From Micromonospora sp. NBC_01796 (lineage in GTDB: Bacteria; Actinomycetota; Actinomycetes; Mycobacteriales; Micromonosporaceae): 64,000 bases of DNA. The notes beneath the pieces were generated by a model. The model searched no databases and was not told the origin of the DNA. It saw only the letters and a program-made list of their open reading frames with translations. The stretch lies in assembly GCF_035917455.1 (NCBI RefSeq), contig NZ_CP109078.1:6618001-6682000 (forward strand). Reading direction: 5' to 3'. Below, in pieces: positions 49,285 through 57,495 of the stretch (positions within the stretch are counted from its first letter, which is position 1; the number at the start of each line of letters is the position of its first letter). The translations under genes and the position numbers were made by a program.

Positions 49285-49902
49285 ATGCTCGCTCATCTCG
49301 CTCTCGTCCGATTCCCGGCGATTCCCGTTCTCGTCCTCGGCGGATCGACCGTTGTCGCCGCCGTACCGAAGATCCTCACCCGTCGTCGGGGCTCCGACCG
49401 CAGGTCAGCGGCGGGGGACACGCGGGTGGGGCTGGCCGATCTTGCCGCGCGGCGGCTACTCCTCGCGGACCGGGTCGCCGCGGCGAAGTTCGCCACCGGT
49501 CAACCGATCGACGATCCGGTACGGGAGCAGAGAGTTCTCGACGAGGTGGCCGACGTGGCCGAGGCGATCGGACTGAAACCCGCTGTCGGTGTTCGTTTCT
49601 TCCGGGACCAGCTAGAGGCCAGCAAAATGGTGCAACGCGCGCTGCACGCCCAATGGCGGGCATATCCGGAGTACGGTCCCCGAGAACGGCCGGATCTGGC
49701 GAAAGACGTACGCCCGCAACTGGACCGGATGACCGTGCACATGTTGCGCGAACTGCTCCTGACCATCAGGGGCACCGGCCGACCCGCCGATGCCGGTCCT
49801 GCGGCGGCCGATCGGCAACTGGACGGGCTGCATCGTGACGCCCTGCTCCTGGCCCTGCGCTCACTGCCGGCGTACGGGCCGCAGGGATCGCCGCCGTCGT
49901 GA
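49285..49902 (+). CDS. Secreted-type chorismate mutase (AroQ gamma class)
   Basis: Product of 205 residues. The AroQ signs are visible: LADLAARRLLLADRVAAAKF (Arg and Lys of the active site), ATGQPIDDPVREQRVLD and GVRFFRDQLEASKMVQRALH, which match gamma-class exported enzymes such as that of mycobacteria. It converts chorismate to prephenate. The N-terminal hydrophobic segment (LALVRFPAIPVLVLGGSTVV) may be a signal or anchor. The ATG at 49285 is preferred because of the GGAAG upstream. It converges with the ABC operon. Confidence 0.82.
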   Translation: MLAHLALVRFPAIPVLVLGGSTVVAAVPKILTRRRGSDRRSAAGDTRVGLADLAARRLLLADRVAAAKFATGQPIDDPVREQRVLDEVADVAEAIGLKPAVGVRFFRDQLEASKMVQRALHAQWRAYPEYGPRERPDLAKDVRPQLDRMTVHMLRELLLTIRGTGRPADAGPAAADRQLDGLHRDALLLALRSLPAYGPQGSPPS

Positions 49903-49914
49903 GTGCGACACCGG

Positions 49915-50769
49915 TCAGTCGATGTCCTCGCGTACCCGGGCGACGAGTTGGGTGGGGTTGACGAACCGCAGCGCCACCACCAGCAGGACCAACATCATCG
50001 AGGTGTAGATGACCGCCATCGCGTCGACCGACTGCTGTGCCCGGATGCCGGCCGCCGACATCGAGTAGTACAGGGCCACCACCAGCGTCTGCGAGTCCGG
50101 TCCGGCGGTGAGGAAGGTCAGTTCGAACATCCCGACCGTCCGGACCAGGACCAGGATCGAGGCGGCCAGGATGCCGGGCGTCAGCAGGGGAGCGAGGATC
50201 CGGACAAAAACCTGACCGGTACGGGCACCGCACATCCGCGCCGCCCGTTCGATCGCCGGGTCGATCTGCTCGATGAACGGGGTCATGGTCAGGATGACGA
50301 ACGGCACCGACGGCACCAGGTTCGCCAGGACCACGCCGGAGAGGTGGCCGGCGAAGCCGTACTTGTAGAGGACCGTCGCCAGCGGGATGCCGTAGGTGAT
50401 CGGCGGCATCAGGATCGGCAGCAGGAACAGCAGGTAGAGCAGTCGCCGACCGGGAAACGAGCGGCGGGCCAGCACGTACGCGGCCGGCACCCCGATCAGC
50501 ACCGAGATGCCGACCACCAGCAGGGACACCTCCAGGGTCACCACCAGGACGGGCAGCAGCCCGAACTCCCGCCAGGCGGTGCCGTACCAGGTGGTGGTGA
50601 AGCCCTGTGGCAGCCAGGTGTCGAACCAGCGGGTGCCGAACGAGTTGACCAGCACCGAGCCGATCACCCCGGCCAGGTTGACGAAGAAGAAGACCACCGC
50701 GCCCCAGACCAGCCAGGCCCCGGGGCTGGCGACGAAGCGTCGGCGGGTGCTGCCTCCGGTTGTCGCCAT
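49915..50769 (-). CDS. ABC transporter permease, second membrane subunit
   Basis: Product of 284 residues with six predicted helices (AWLVWGAVVFFFVNLAGVIG; VLVVTLEVSLLVVGISVLI; LLYLLFLLPILMPPITYGIP). The EAA-like loop is AIERAARMCGARTGQVFVRI. It starts by TGATG overlap with the other permease gene and ends the four-gene operon. With the genes upstream it forms a spermidine/putrescine- or phosphonate-type importer (PotC position). Substrate not evident from sequence. Confidence 0.85.
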   Translation of the reverse strand: MATTGGSTRRRFVASPGAWLVWGAVVFFFVNLAGVIGSVLVNSFGTRWFDTWLPQGFTTTWYGTAWREFGLLPVLVVTLEVSLLVVGISVLIGVPAAYVLARRSFPGRRLLYLLFLLPILMPPITYGIPLATVLYKYGFAGHLSGVVLANLVPSVPFVILTMTPFIEQIDPAIERAARMCGARTGQVFVRILAPLLTPGILAASILVLVRTVGMFELTFLTAGPDSQTLVVALYYSMSAAGIRAQQSVDAMAVIYTSMMLVLLVVALRFVNPTQLVARVREDID

Positions 50770-51674
50770 CAGCCCTTCCCTCCGGCGGTCGAGCCGGTGT
50801 AGAGCAGCGACCGCCAGCCGAGCACCGCCGCGATGACCAGCAGTTCGACCACGCCCATCAACACCGCGATGGTCGCTGCCATCGGGTAGTCGTACCGCAG
50901 GTACGCGGCCTCGTACGCGGCGATCGAGATCACCCGGGTCTCGCCGGCCGGATCGCCGACCAGGACCGCCGACGGGAAGACGCTGAACGCCAGCACGAAG
51001 GTCAGGCAGAACGTGGTCGCCAACCCCGGTGCCAGCAGCGGCAGGGTGATCCGGCGGAACCGCTGCACCCAGCCGGCGCCGAGGGTCGCGGCGGCCCGTT
51101 CCAACGCCGGGTCGATCCCCGACAGGTACGACAGCACCAGCAGGAACGCGAACGGGAACCCGGTGATGACGATGGAGAAGAAGACACCCCAGTAGTTGTA
51201 GGTGAGGCGTACCGGGTCGTCGGTCAGGCCGGTGGCGAGCAGGAGCCGGTTGAACCAGCCGGTCGGGCCGAGGAAGTTGAGCAGGCCCTGCGCGGTCAGC
51301 ACCGTCCCGAGCGTGATCGGCACGACCAGGACCGTCGTCAGCAGCCGCTTGCCCCGGAACCGCCCCCGCATCCGGTACGCGATAGGCACCGACGCGGCCA
51401 CGTTGAGCAGCGCCGCCGGCAGCGACAGCCGCAGTGTGATCCAGATCGTGTCCCGCTGGTACGGGTCGGCGAAGAACTCCCGGTACGCCCCGAACACCCC
51501 GCCCCGCGCCGGTTGGAAGGACAGCCCGACGCCGTAGAGGAACGGGTAGACGAACAACACCAGGACGAACAGGGCCGCCGGGGCGAGCAGCAGCAGTTGC
51601 CGGTCGACGCCCCGCTCGGCCAACCGGTGGCGCAGCGCCACGCGTACCGTCGGGTTCTGATCCTTCGGGGTCAT
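50769..51674 (-). CDS. ABC transporter permease, first membrane subunit
   Basis: Product of 301 residues with six predicted helices (LLLAPAALFVLVLFVYPFLYG at the start). The EAA-like loop is LERAAATLGAGWVQRFRRIT. It overlaps the ATPase gene by one base (TGATG at 51676-51672) and the second permease in the same way (50771-50767). This PotB-like position in a PotDABC order gives the operon its overall type. Confidence 0.85.
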   Translation of the reverse strand: MTPKDQNPTVRVALRHRLAERGVDRQLLLLAPAALFVLVLFVYPFLYGVGLSFQPARGGVFGAYREFFADPYQRDTIWITLRLSLPAALLNVAASVPIAYRMRGRFRGKRLLTTVLVVPITLGTVLTAQGLLNFLGPTGWFNRLLLATGLTDDPVRLTYNYWGVFFSIVITGFPFAFLLVLSYLSGIDPALERAAATLGAGWVQRFRRITLPLLAPGLATTFCLTFVLAFSVFPSAVLVGDPAGETRVISIAAYEAAYLRYDYPMAATIAVLMGVVELLVIAAVLGWRSLLYTGSTAGGKG

Positions 51675-52747
51675 CACGGGGCCTGCGGTTCGTCGGCCGG
51701 AAAGACCAGCAGGCGGGCCGGAGCGACGACCAGTTCCACCTGCTCGCCGAGGACCGGCCGGTGCGACGTACGCAGATTGAGGGTGAGCCCCGCCTCGGTA
51801 CGCGCCTGCACCGCCACCTCGCGGCCCTGGTACTCCACCACCTGCACGGTGGCGAGCAGCCCGGTCCCCGGTACGTCGGCGATCCGCAGGTCCTCGGGCC
51901 GGATGGCGGCGATCACCGCCGCGCCGGCCTCGACCGGGCCGACCGGGGTCCCCACCAGGCGCAGACCCTCGCCCTCCACCACGAACTGGGTGCTGCCGTG
52001 CTTTCGTGTGGCCCGCATCGGCAGCAGGTTGCGGTAGCCCATGAAGTCGGCGACGTGCCGGTTCGCCGGCCGGGTGTGCAGCTCCTCCGGCGGCCCGATC
52101 TGCTGCACCCGTCCCGCCCGCAGCACCACCAGCCGGTCCGCCAGGGAGAGCGCCTCCTCCTGGTCGTGGGTGACGTACACGGTGGTCAGGCCGAGCGACT
52201 GGTGCAGCCGCCGGATCTCGGTCCGCATCTCCAGGCGCAGTTTGGCGTCCAGATTCGACAGTGGCTCGTCCATCAGCACCAGCGCGGGTTCCAGCACCAC
52301 GGCACGGGCGATCGCCACCCGCTGCTGTTGCCCGCCGGAGAGCTGTCCGGGCAGCTTGCCGGCGTGTTCCTCGAGCTGGACCAGCCGGATCGCCTCCTCG
52401 GTACGGCGACGTACCTCGGCCCTCGGCAGGCGGCGCATCTGCAACCCGAACGCCACGTTCCGGCGGACCGACAGGTGCGGGAACAGGGCGTAGTTCTGGA
52501 ACACCATGCCGAACCCGCGCCCCTCCGGCGGCAACGTGTCCAGCCGGGTCTCGTCGGACCAGATGCTGCCCCTGGTCAGCGGCAGCAGCCCGGCGAGGCA
52601 GTTCAGCGCGGTCGACTTGCCGCACCCGGAGGGGCCGAGCAGGGCGATGAACTCGCCGCGTTCGACGGTCAGGTCCAACCCGGTCAGGGCCTCGTGGCGG
52701 CCGAAGCTGCGCGAGACGCCGTCGAGCCGGATCCGGGTGAAGCTCAC
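51674..52747 (-). CDS. ABC transporter ATP-binding protein with TOBE domain
   Basis: Product of 357 residues. Walker A is GPSGCGKST, the signature is LSGGQQQRVAIARA, Walker B is LVLMDEPLSNLD and the switch is VTHDQEEAL. The C-terminal TOBE domain (about 255-357) includes AAIRPEDLRI and is typical of PotA/FbpC/PhnT-type ATPases. The GTG at 52747 overlaps the binding-protein stop (GTGA). It energises the two permeases. Confidence 0.9.
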   Translation of the reverse strand: MSFTRIRLDGVSRSFGRHEALTGLDLTVERGEFIALLGPSGCGKSTALNCLAGLLPLTRGSIWSDETRLDTLPPEGRGFGMVFQNYALFPHLSVRRNVAFGLQMRRLPRAEVRRRTEEAIRLVQLEEHAGKLPGQLSGGQQQRVAIARAVVLEPALVLMDEPLSNLDAKLRLEMRTEIRRLHQSLGLTTVYVTHDQEEALSLADRLVVLRAGRVQQIGPPEELHTRPANRHVADFMGYRNLLPMRATRKHGSTQFVVEGEGLRLVGTPVGPVEAGAAVIAAIRPEDLRIADVPGTGLLATVQVVEYQGREVAVQARTEAGLTLNLRTSHRPVLGEQVELVVAPARLLVFPADEPQAP

Positions 52748-53952
52748 TTCCCCACCTTCGCGCCGCCGATCTCGCGGTCCCATCTGCCGAACGCCTCGAC
52801 CAGGGCCTTGGCACCGAGCGGGACCTCCACCGGGTGGGCGGCGATGAGCTGCTCGTACTCCGGGCGGCCGTACTGCTCGATCGCCTTTCGGCTGGCCTCC
52901 GGCGCCATCGACAGGGTCACGTCCTTCACCGCCGGGCCGGGGTAGAAGTAGCCGTTGTCGTACGCCTTGGCCTGCTGGTTCGGGGTCAGCATCCAGTCGA
53001 GCAGGTTGAGCACCGCGGCCTGCTTGTCGGTCGACACCCCCTTGGGTACGACCGCGTAGTGGGCGTCGGCGACCCAGTGGAAGCCGTCCAGGGTGCCGAT
53101 CCTCGCCTCGGCCGGCACGGTGCCGAGCACCCTCGGGTTGATGTCCCAGCCGGTGGTGCTGACGATGATCTTCGCGGATCCGTTGGCCAGGTTCTTCATC
53201 GTCTCGCTGGTCCCGGACGGGTAGAGGGTCACGTGCCGGTTCAGTTCGGCGAGGTAGGCCCAGGTCCTGTCCCATCCCCGGACCGGGTCCTTCGGGTCGC
53301 TGTCGCCCAGCAGGTACGGCAGCCCCATCAGGAAGGTACGGCCGGGTCCCGAGTTCGACGGGCGGGCGTACTGCACCGCGCCGGGGTTCGCCTTCGCGTA
53401 CGCCAGCAGGTCGGCCGCGGTCTTCGGCGGGTTCGGCACCTTCGCGGGCAGGTACTCGATCAGCGGCCCGGACGGGTAGTACGTGACGGTGACCCCGGAG
53501 TCGCCGGCAAGCTGCTGCATCGCCGCCGCACCGGGCAGGTAGTTCGCCATCCCGGGCAGCCGGTTCGCGTACGCCGGGAGCAGCGGGGTCCACAGTTGCT
53601 GCTCGATGCCGGCGGCCAGGCCGTCCACGCCGGTCAGCACCAGGTCGATGTCGACCCGGTTGGCGTTCTGCTGGGCCCTGATCTTGCCGACCAGCTCCGG
53701 TGAGGGCGACTTCGAGTACGTCACCTTCGACACCACGTCCGGGTTCTTCGCCACGAACTCGTCGATCATCGACTGGGTGAGCTGGAGGTTCCCGGCCACG
53801 TCCAGCACGTTCAGGACAACCGGGGACGCGGGCCTGGCGGGCACCGTACCGCCGGCGGACTCCGGCGCCGCGGACTCCGGCGCCCCGCAGGCGGTGAGCA
53901 GGGACGCGGTCAGCAGGCAGGCGGCGGCGAGACGGCTTCGGGTGAGGCGCAT
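52744..53952 (-). CDS. ABC transporter substrate-binding lipoprotein (family 1)
   Basis: Product of 402 residues. The signal ends at the lipobox LTACG (Cys 22). The fold shows NQLTQSMIDEF-like LQLTQSMIDEFVAKNPDV, YPSGPLIEYLPAKVPNP, LLAYAKANPGAVQYARPSNS and VVPKGVSTDKQAAVLNLLDW, close to binding proteins of 2-aminoethylphosphonate, iron or polyamine importers. Substrate is inferred only from operon type. It is first in the operon and diverges from the ArsR gene. Confidence 0.85.
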   Translation of the reverse strand: MRLTRSRLAAACLLTASLLTACGAPESAAPESAGGTVPARPASPVVLNVLDVAGNLQLTQSMIDEFVAKNPDVVSKVTYSKSPSPELVGKIRAQQNANRVDIDLVLTGVDGLAAGIEQQLWTPLLPAYANRLPGMANYLPGAAAMQQLAGDSGVTVTYYPSGPLIEYLPAKVPNPPKTAADLLAYAKANPGAVQYARPSNSGPGRTFLMGLPYLLGDSDPKDPVRGWDRTWAYLAELNRHVTLYPSGTSETMKNLANGSAKIIVSTTGWDINPRVLGTVPAEARIGTLDGFHWVADAHYAVVPKGVSTDKQAAVLNLLDWMLTPNQQAKAYDNGYFYPGPAVKDVTLSMAPEASRKAIEQYGRPEYEQLIAAHPVEVPLGAKALVEAFGRWDREIGGAKVGK

Positions 53953-54206
53953 GGGCGTCCTTCCGGGCGAAACCTATCGGAAGTGTTCCGGAAGGGAAAT
54001 CTAAACACATCGAAGTCTGAGGTCAAGGTCTGCACGTGGGCGACGGGAGCTGTGGCCGGGAGCCCGGGGGACCTTGGCGGGTCTACCGAAAGTTCCGGAC
54101 TGCCGGGTGATCGGAGAGTGTGATGGCTCACCGTTGGCCGAAGATGCTGGACTGATGACATGAAGAGGTCTTCAATTGCGTGAGTGATCGAGTCGACGGA
54201 GGAGAC

Positions 54207-54572
54207 GTGACCGTTCCGCTGTACCAGCGCAAGGCGGAGTTCTTCCGTACGCTCGGACACCCGGTGCGCATCCGGGTGCTGGAACTCCTCGGCGACGGTC
54301 CGATGGCCGTACGGGACCTGCTGGCCGATGTGGACATCGAGGCGTCCAGCCTCTCCCAACAACTGTCGGTACTGCGGCGGGCGGGGATCGTGACCTCCCG
54401 ACGCGAGGGGTCGGCGGTCATCTACGCCCTCGCCGGGCCGGACGTCGCGGAGCTGATGCGGGCGGCCCGCCGCTTCCTCACCGAGATGATCACCAACCAG
54501 GCCGAACTGCTGGACTCGTTGCGCGAACCGGAAAGCAGCAGCGACGACGACCCGGTCACGGCACGGCGGTGA
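54207..54572 (+). CDS. ArsR-family winged-helix regulator
   Basis: Product of 121 residues. The winged helix is at about residues 8-80 (EFFRTLGHPVRIRVLELLGD, then SSLSQQLSVLRRAGIVTSRR). The typical ArsR metal Cys residues near the recognition helix are absent, so it is a non-metal sensor. The GTG at 54207 has GGAGGA four bases upstream; an earlier GTG (54180) is possible. It overlaps the SulP gene by GTGA (54569) and probably controls it. Confidence 0.85.
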   Translation: MTVPLYQRKAEFFRTLGHPVRIRVLELLGDGPMAVRDLLADVDIEASSLSQQLSVLRRAGIVTSRREGSAVIYALAGPDVAELMRAARRFLTEMITNQAELLDSLREPESSSDDDPVTARR

Positions 54573-56278
54573 GCGTCGCCACGATCGCCGGATCGACCTG
54601 GCACAGGGTACGGGACCTCCTGCCCACCGGGGCGGACCTCACCCTGATGCGCCGGCAACCCCGACGTGACCTCGTCGCCGGACTCACCGTCGCGGTGGTC
54701 GCCCTGCCACTGGCCCTCGGATTCGGCGTCTCCTCCGGAGTCGGTGCCGCCGCCGGCCTGGCCACCGCGATCGTGGCCGGAATCCTCGCCGCGCTGTTCG
54801 GCGGATCCAACCTCCAGGTCTCCGGACCCACCGGCGCGATGACCGTCGTGCTGGTGCCGATCGTGGCCCAACACGGGCCCGGAGGCGTGCTCACCGTCGG
54901 GCTGCTCGCCGGCCTCATCCTGGTGGCGCTGGCCCTGCTCCGTGCCGGCCGGTACGTGCGCCACGTACCGGCGCCGGTGGTGGAGGGCTTCACCGTCGGC
55001 ATCGCCGCGGTCATCTTCCTCCAGCAGGTGCCCGCCGCCCTGGGAGTGTCGACACCGGCGGGGGAGAGCGTCGTCGCGGTCGCCGGGCGGGCCGTCCGCG
55101 ACTTCGCCGGCCAACCCCAGTGGCCCGCGCTGATCCTGGCGACCGGGGTGGCGGTGGTGATGCTCGCCGGCGCCCACTGGCGGCCGACGTGGCCGTTCTC
55201 GCTGCTCGCGGTCGGGGCGGCCACACTGGTCGCGCAACTGGCGCACCTCGGGGTCGGCCGGGTCGGCGCCCTGCCGGCCACACTGCCCACACCCTCGCTG
55301 GGTTTCCTCGACCCGGCCGCCGTCCCGTCACTGCTCACCGCCGCCCTGGCCGTCGCGGCGCTGGCCGCGCTGGAGAGCCTGATGTCGGCCACGGTCGCCG
55401 ACGGCATGACCGTCAACCAGCGCCACGACCCGGACCGGGAACTCTTCGGCCAGGGGGTGGCGAACCTGGTCACGCCCCTGTTCGGTGGCGTACCCGCGAC
55501 GGCGGCGATGGCGCGTACGGCGGTCAACGTCCGTTCCGGGGCCCAGTCGCGGCTCGCCGCCCTGTCCCACGCCATCGTGCTGGCACTGATCCTGCTGGCG
55601 GCCGCCCCGCTGGTGGCCCACATCCCGCTGGCCGCGCTGGCCGGGGTCCTGCTGGCCACCGCGATCCGGATGGTCGAGGTCAGCGCACTGGCCGTACTCG
55701 CCCGATCCACCCGGGCCGACGCGCTCGTCCTGGTGCTGACCGCGACCGCCACCCTCGCACTGGACCTGATCGCCGCCGTCGGGATCGGGCTCGTCGTCGC
55801 CGGTGCCCTGGCGCTGCGCCAGATCGCCCGGGCCGCCCGACTGGAGGAGGTCCCGCTCGACATCGCCGACCACCACGTCGAGGAGCAGGCGCTGCTGCGC
55901 GAGCACATCGTCGCGTACCGGATCGACGGACCGCTGTTCTTCGTCGCCGCCCACCGGTTCCTGCTCGAACTGACCGAGGTGGCCGACGTACGGGTGATCA
56001 TCCTGCGGATGTCGAGGGTGTCGACGATCGACGGCACCGGTGCGCTCGTACTCCGGGACGCGATCGAACGGCTCGAACACCGGGGGATCGTCGTCCACCT
56101 CTCCGGCGTGGCCGCCGGACACGAGCAGGCACTCGGCGCGGTCGGCGTACTCGACCGGCTCCGCGCCGAGGGCAGGGTCTTCCCGGGTACGCCGGAGGCG
56201 ATCGCCGCCGCTCGGGTGCACCTGCACCACACCGGCGTCCTGCTGCCGACCGGGCAGGCCGGACCGGGAACGGCCTGA
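54569..56278 (+). CDS. SulP-family anion transporter with STAS domain
   Basis: Product of 569 residues. The membrane part has 10-12 predicted helices with the SulP signature VALPLALGFGVSSG, and conserved LQVSGPTGAMTVVLVPIV. A C-terminal STAS domain (about 445-569) contains IILRMSRVSTIDGTGALVLRD. It would import sulfate, bicarbonate or another anion. The GTG start overlaps the ArsR stop. Three 30-bp repeats follow its end. Confidence 0.87.
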   Translation: MSVATIAGSTWHRVRDLLPTGADLTLMRRQPRRDLVAGLTVAVVALPLALGFGVSSGVGAAAGLATAIVAGILAALFGGSNLQVSGPTGAMTVVLVPIVAQHGPGGVLTVGLLAGLILVALALLRAGRYVRHVPAPVVEGFTVGIAAVIFLQQVPAALGVSTPAGESVVAVAGRAVRDFAGQPQWPALILATGVAVVMLAGAHWRPTWPFSLLAVGAATLVAQLAHLGVGRVGALPATLPTPSLGFLDPAAVPSLLTAALAVAALAALESLMSATVADGMTVNQRHDPDRELFGQGVANLVTPLFGGVPATAAMARTAVNVRSGAQSRLAALSHAIVLALILLAAAPLVAHIPLAALAGVLLATAIRMVEVSALAVLARSTRADALVLVLTATATLALDLIAAVGIGLVVAGALALRQIARAARLEEVPLDIADHHVEEQALLREHIVAYRIDGPLFFVAAHRFLLELTEVADVRVIILRMSRVSTIDGTGALVLRDAIERLEHRGIVVHLSGVAAGHEQALGAVGVLDRLRAEGRVFPGTPEAIAAARVHLHHTGVLLPTGQAGPGTA

Positions 56279-56286
56279 CCGACCGC

Positions 56287-56375
56287 CGGATCAGCGCTCG
56301 GCCTCGTGCGCCGCTCCGGATCAGCGCTCGGCCTCGTGCGCCGCTCCGAGTCAGCGCTCGGCCTCGTGGGCCGCG
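56287..56375 (+). repeat. Nearly three tandem copies of a 30-bp unit at a gene end
   Basis: CGGATCAGCGCTCGGCCTCG continues to 56316 as unit one; unit two (56317-56346) is identical and unit three (56347-56375) is a close variant ending inside the HxlR gene. The third copy holds the minus-strand TGA of that gene, so the copies duplicate the stop region. Confidence 0.75.
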
Positions 56376-56719
56376 CGTGCTTCGAGCAACTCGGGCAGGT
56401 GTTGCCGGCTCCAGGTGCGGGCGGCGTCGATGAGCGTCAGGAGGCTACGCCCGAGCGGGGTCAGATCGTACTCCACCCGGGGCGGATTCTCGTCGTACGC
56501 GGTGCGGGTCACCAGGCCGTCGCGTTCCATCGCCCGCAGGGTCTGGGTGAGTACCTTCGGGGTGACCGCGCGCAGGGGAACCCGGATCTCGCTGAACCGC
56601 CGCCGACCGTGCTCCAGACAGAGCACCACCATTCCGGTCCACTTGTCGCCGATCTGGAAGGGCAGCGCACCGCTCGGACACATCGGGTCGAACATGTCCG
56701 CGTCCAACGGCTGGGCCAT
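56351..56719 (-). CDS. HxlR-family winged-helix regulator
   Basis: Product of 122 residues. The HxlR pattern is clear: IGDKWTGMVVLCLEHGRRRF, RVPLRAVTPKVLTQTLRAME and TRTAYDENPPRVEYDLTPLG. These regulators sense oxidants, formaldehyde or other small stress ligands. It diverges from the NAD(P)-binding oxidoreductase gene 92 bp away, the usual place for its target. The last codons overlap the 30-bp repeat. Confidence 0.88.
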   Translation of the reverse strand: MAQPLDADMFDPMCPSGALPFQIGDKWTGMVVLCLEHGRRRFSEIRVPLRAVTPKVLTQTLRAMERDGLVTRTAYDENPPRVEYDLTPLGRSLLTLIDAARTWSRQHLPELLEARAAHEAER

Positions 56720-56811
56720 CTCCGGACCCTATCCCGGTACCTTTGAAGTAACCAGTATCCCGTGGATACCGTCTCCGTTGTGGAACCGACAACCGGAGGC
56801 GGGACGCAATC

Positions 56812-57495
56812 ATGAGCGACATTGCCATCTTCGGAGCCGGCGGCCGAGCCGGCCGAGCGGTGACCAGGGAGGCGCGCGACCGTGGGCACCGGGTGACCGC
56901 GGTGGTGAGGGATCCGGAGCGGTTCCGACACCTGTCGGCCGACGGGGTCCGGGTGCTGCGCGGTGACGTCACCGACGTACGCGCGGTTGCCCTGATCACA
57001 CGTGACCACGACGCCGTGGTCCACGCGGTCTCGCCGGCGTCCGGACCGGAGGCGTTGGCCCGACTCGACCGCTTCGACGGCCAGTTCTTCGTCCGGGCGG
57101 CCGACGCCCTGCGACAGGGGATGGCCGAAGCCGGCGTGTCCCGACTCGTGGTCATCGGTCTGTTCGCCAACCTCGACGGGGTCGACGGGCGTCCGGTGAT
57201 GGACGACCCCGCACTGTTCCCCGCCACCCTCCGACCGTTCGCCCGGGCCCACACGGATGGGCTGGACCGGCTGCGTACGACCGGAGGAGCGCTCGACTGG
57301 GTGATGCTCACCCCGCCCGCGATGCTGTCCGCGGACAGCCCCCGGACCGGCCGCTACCGGGTGGGAGGTGACGCCGTGCCGCCGTCGGAGTCCGCGTGGC
57401 TCTCCTACGCCGACCTCGCGGTGGCGGTGCTCGACGAGATCGGGACACCCCGCCACCACCGCACCCGCGTCTCCGTCTACAACACCGCTAGTTGA
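56812..57495 (+). CDS. NAD(P)-binding oxidoreductase (atypical SDR, NAD(P)H-binding)
   Basis: Product of 227 residues. The Rossmann motif is IAIFGAGGRAGRAVTREARD (GxGGxxG). RDPERFRHLSADGVRVLRGD and SRLVVIGLFANLDG follow the NmrA-like/atypical-SDR pattern. It has no classical YxxxK catalytic pair. It is divergent from the HxlR gene, so it is the likely target of that regulator, as with many quinone- or aldehyde-responsive systems. It ends inside the convergent serine hydrolase gene by eight bases. Confidence 0.85.
   Translation: MSDIAIFGAGGRAGRAVTREARDRGHRVTAVVRDPERFRHLSADGVRVLRGDVTDVRAVALITRDHDAVVHAVSPASGPEALARLDRFDGQFFVRAADALRQGMAEAGVSRLVVIGLFANLDGVDGRPVMDDPALFPATLRPFARAHTDGLDRLRTTGGALDWVMLTPPAMLSADSPRTGRYRVGGDAVPPSESAWLSYADLAVAVLDEIGTPRHHRTRVSVYNTAS

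Noticed and set aside
50769-52814. A single very long minus-strand frame including permease and ATPase regions
   Set aside because: The upstream half is out of frame with the ATPase domain; only the part from 51674 encodes the permease.
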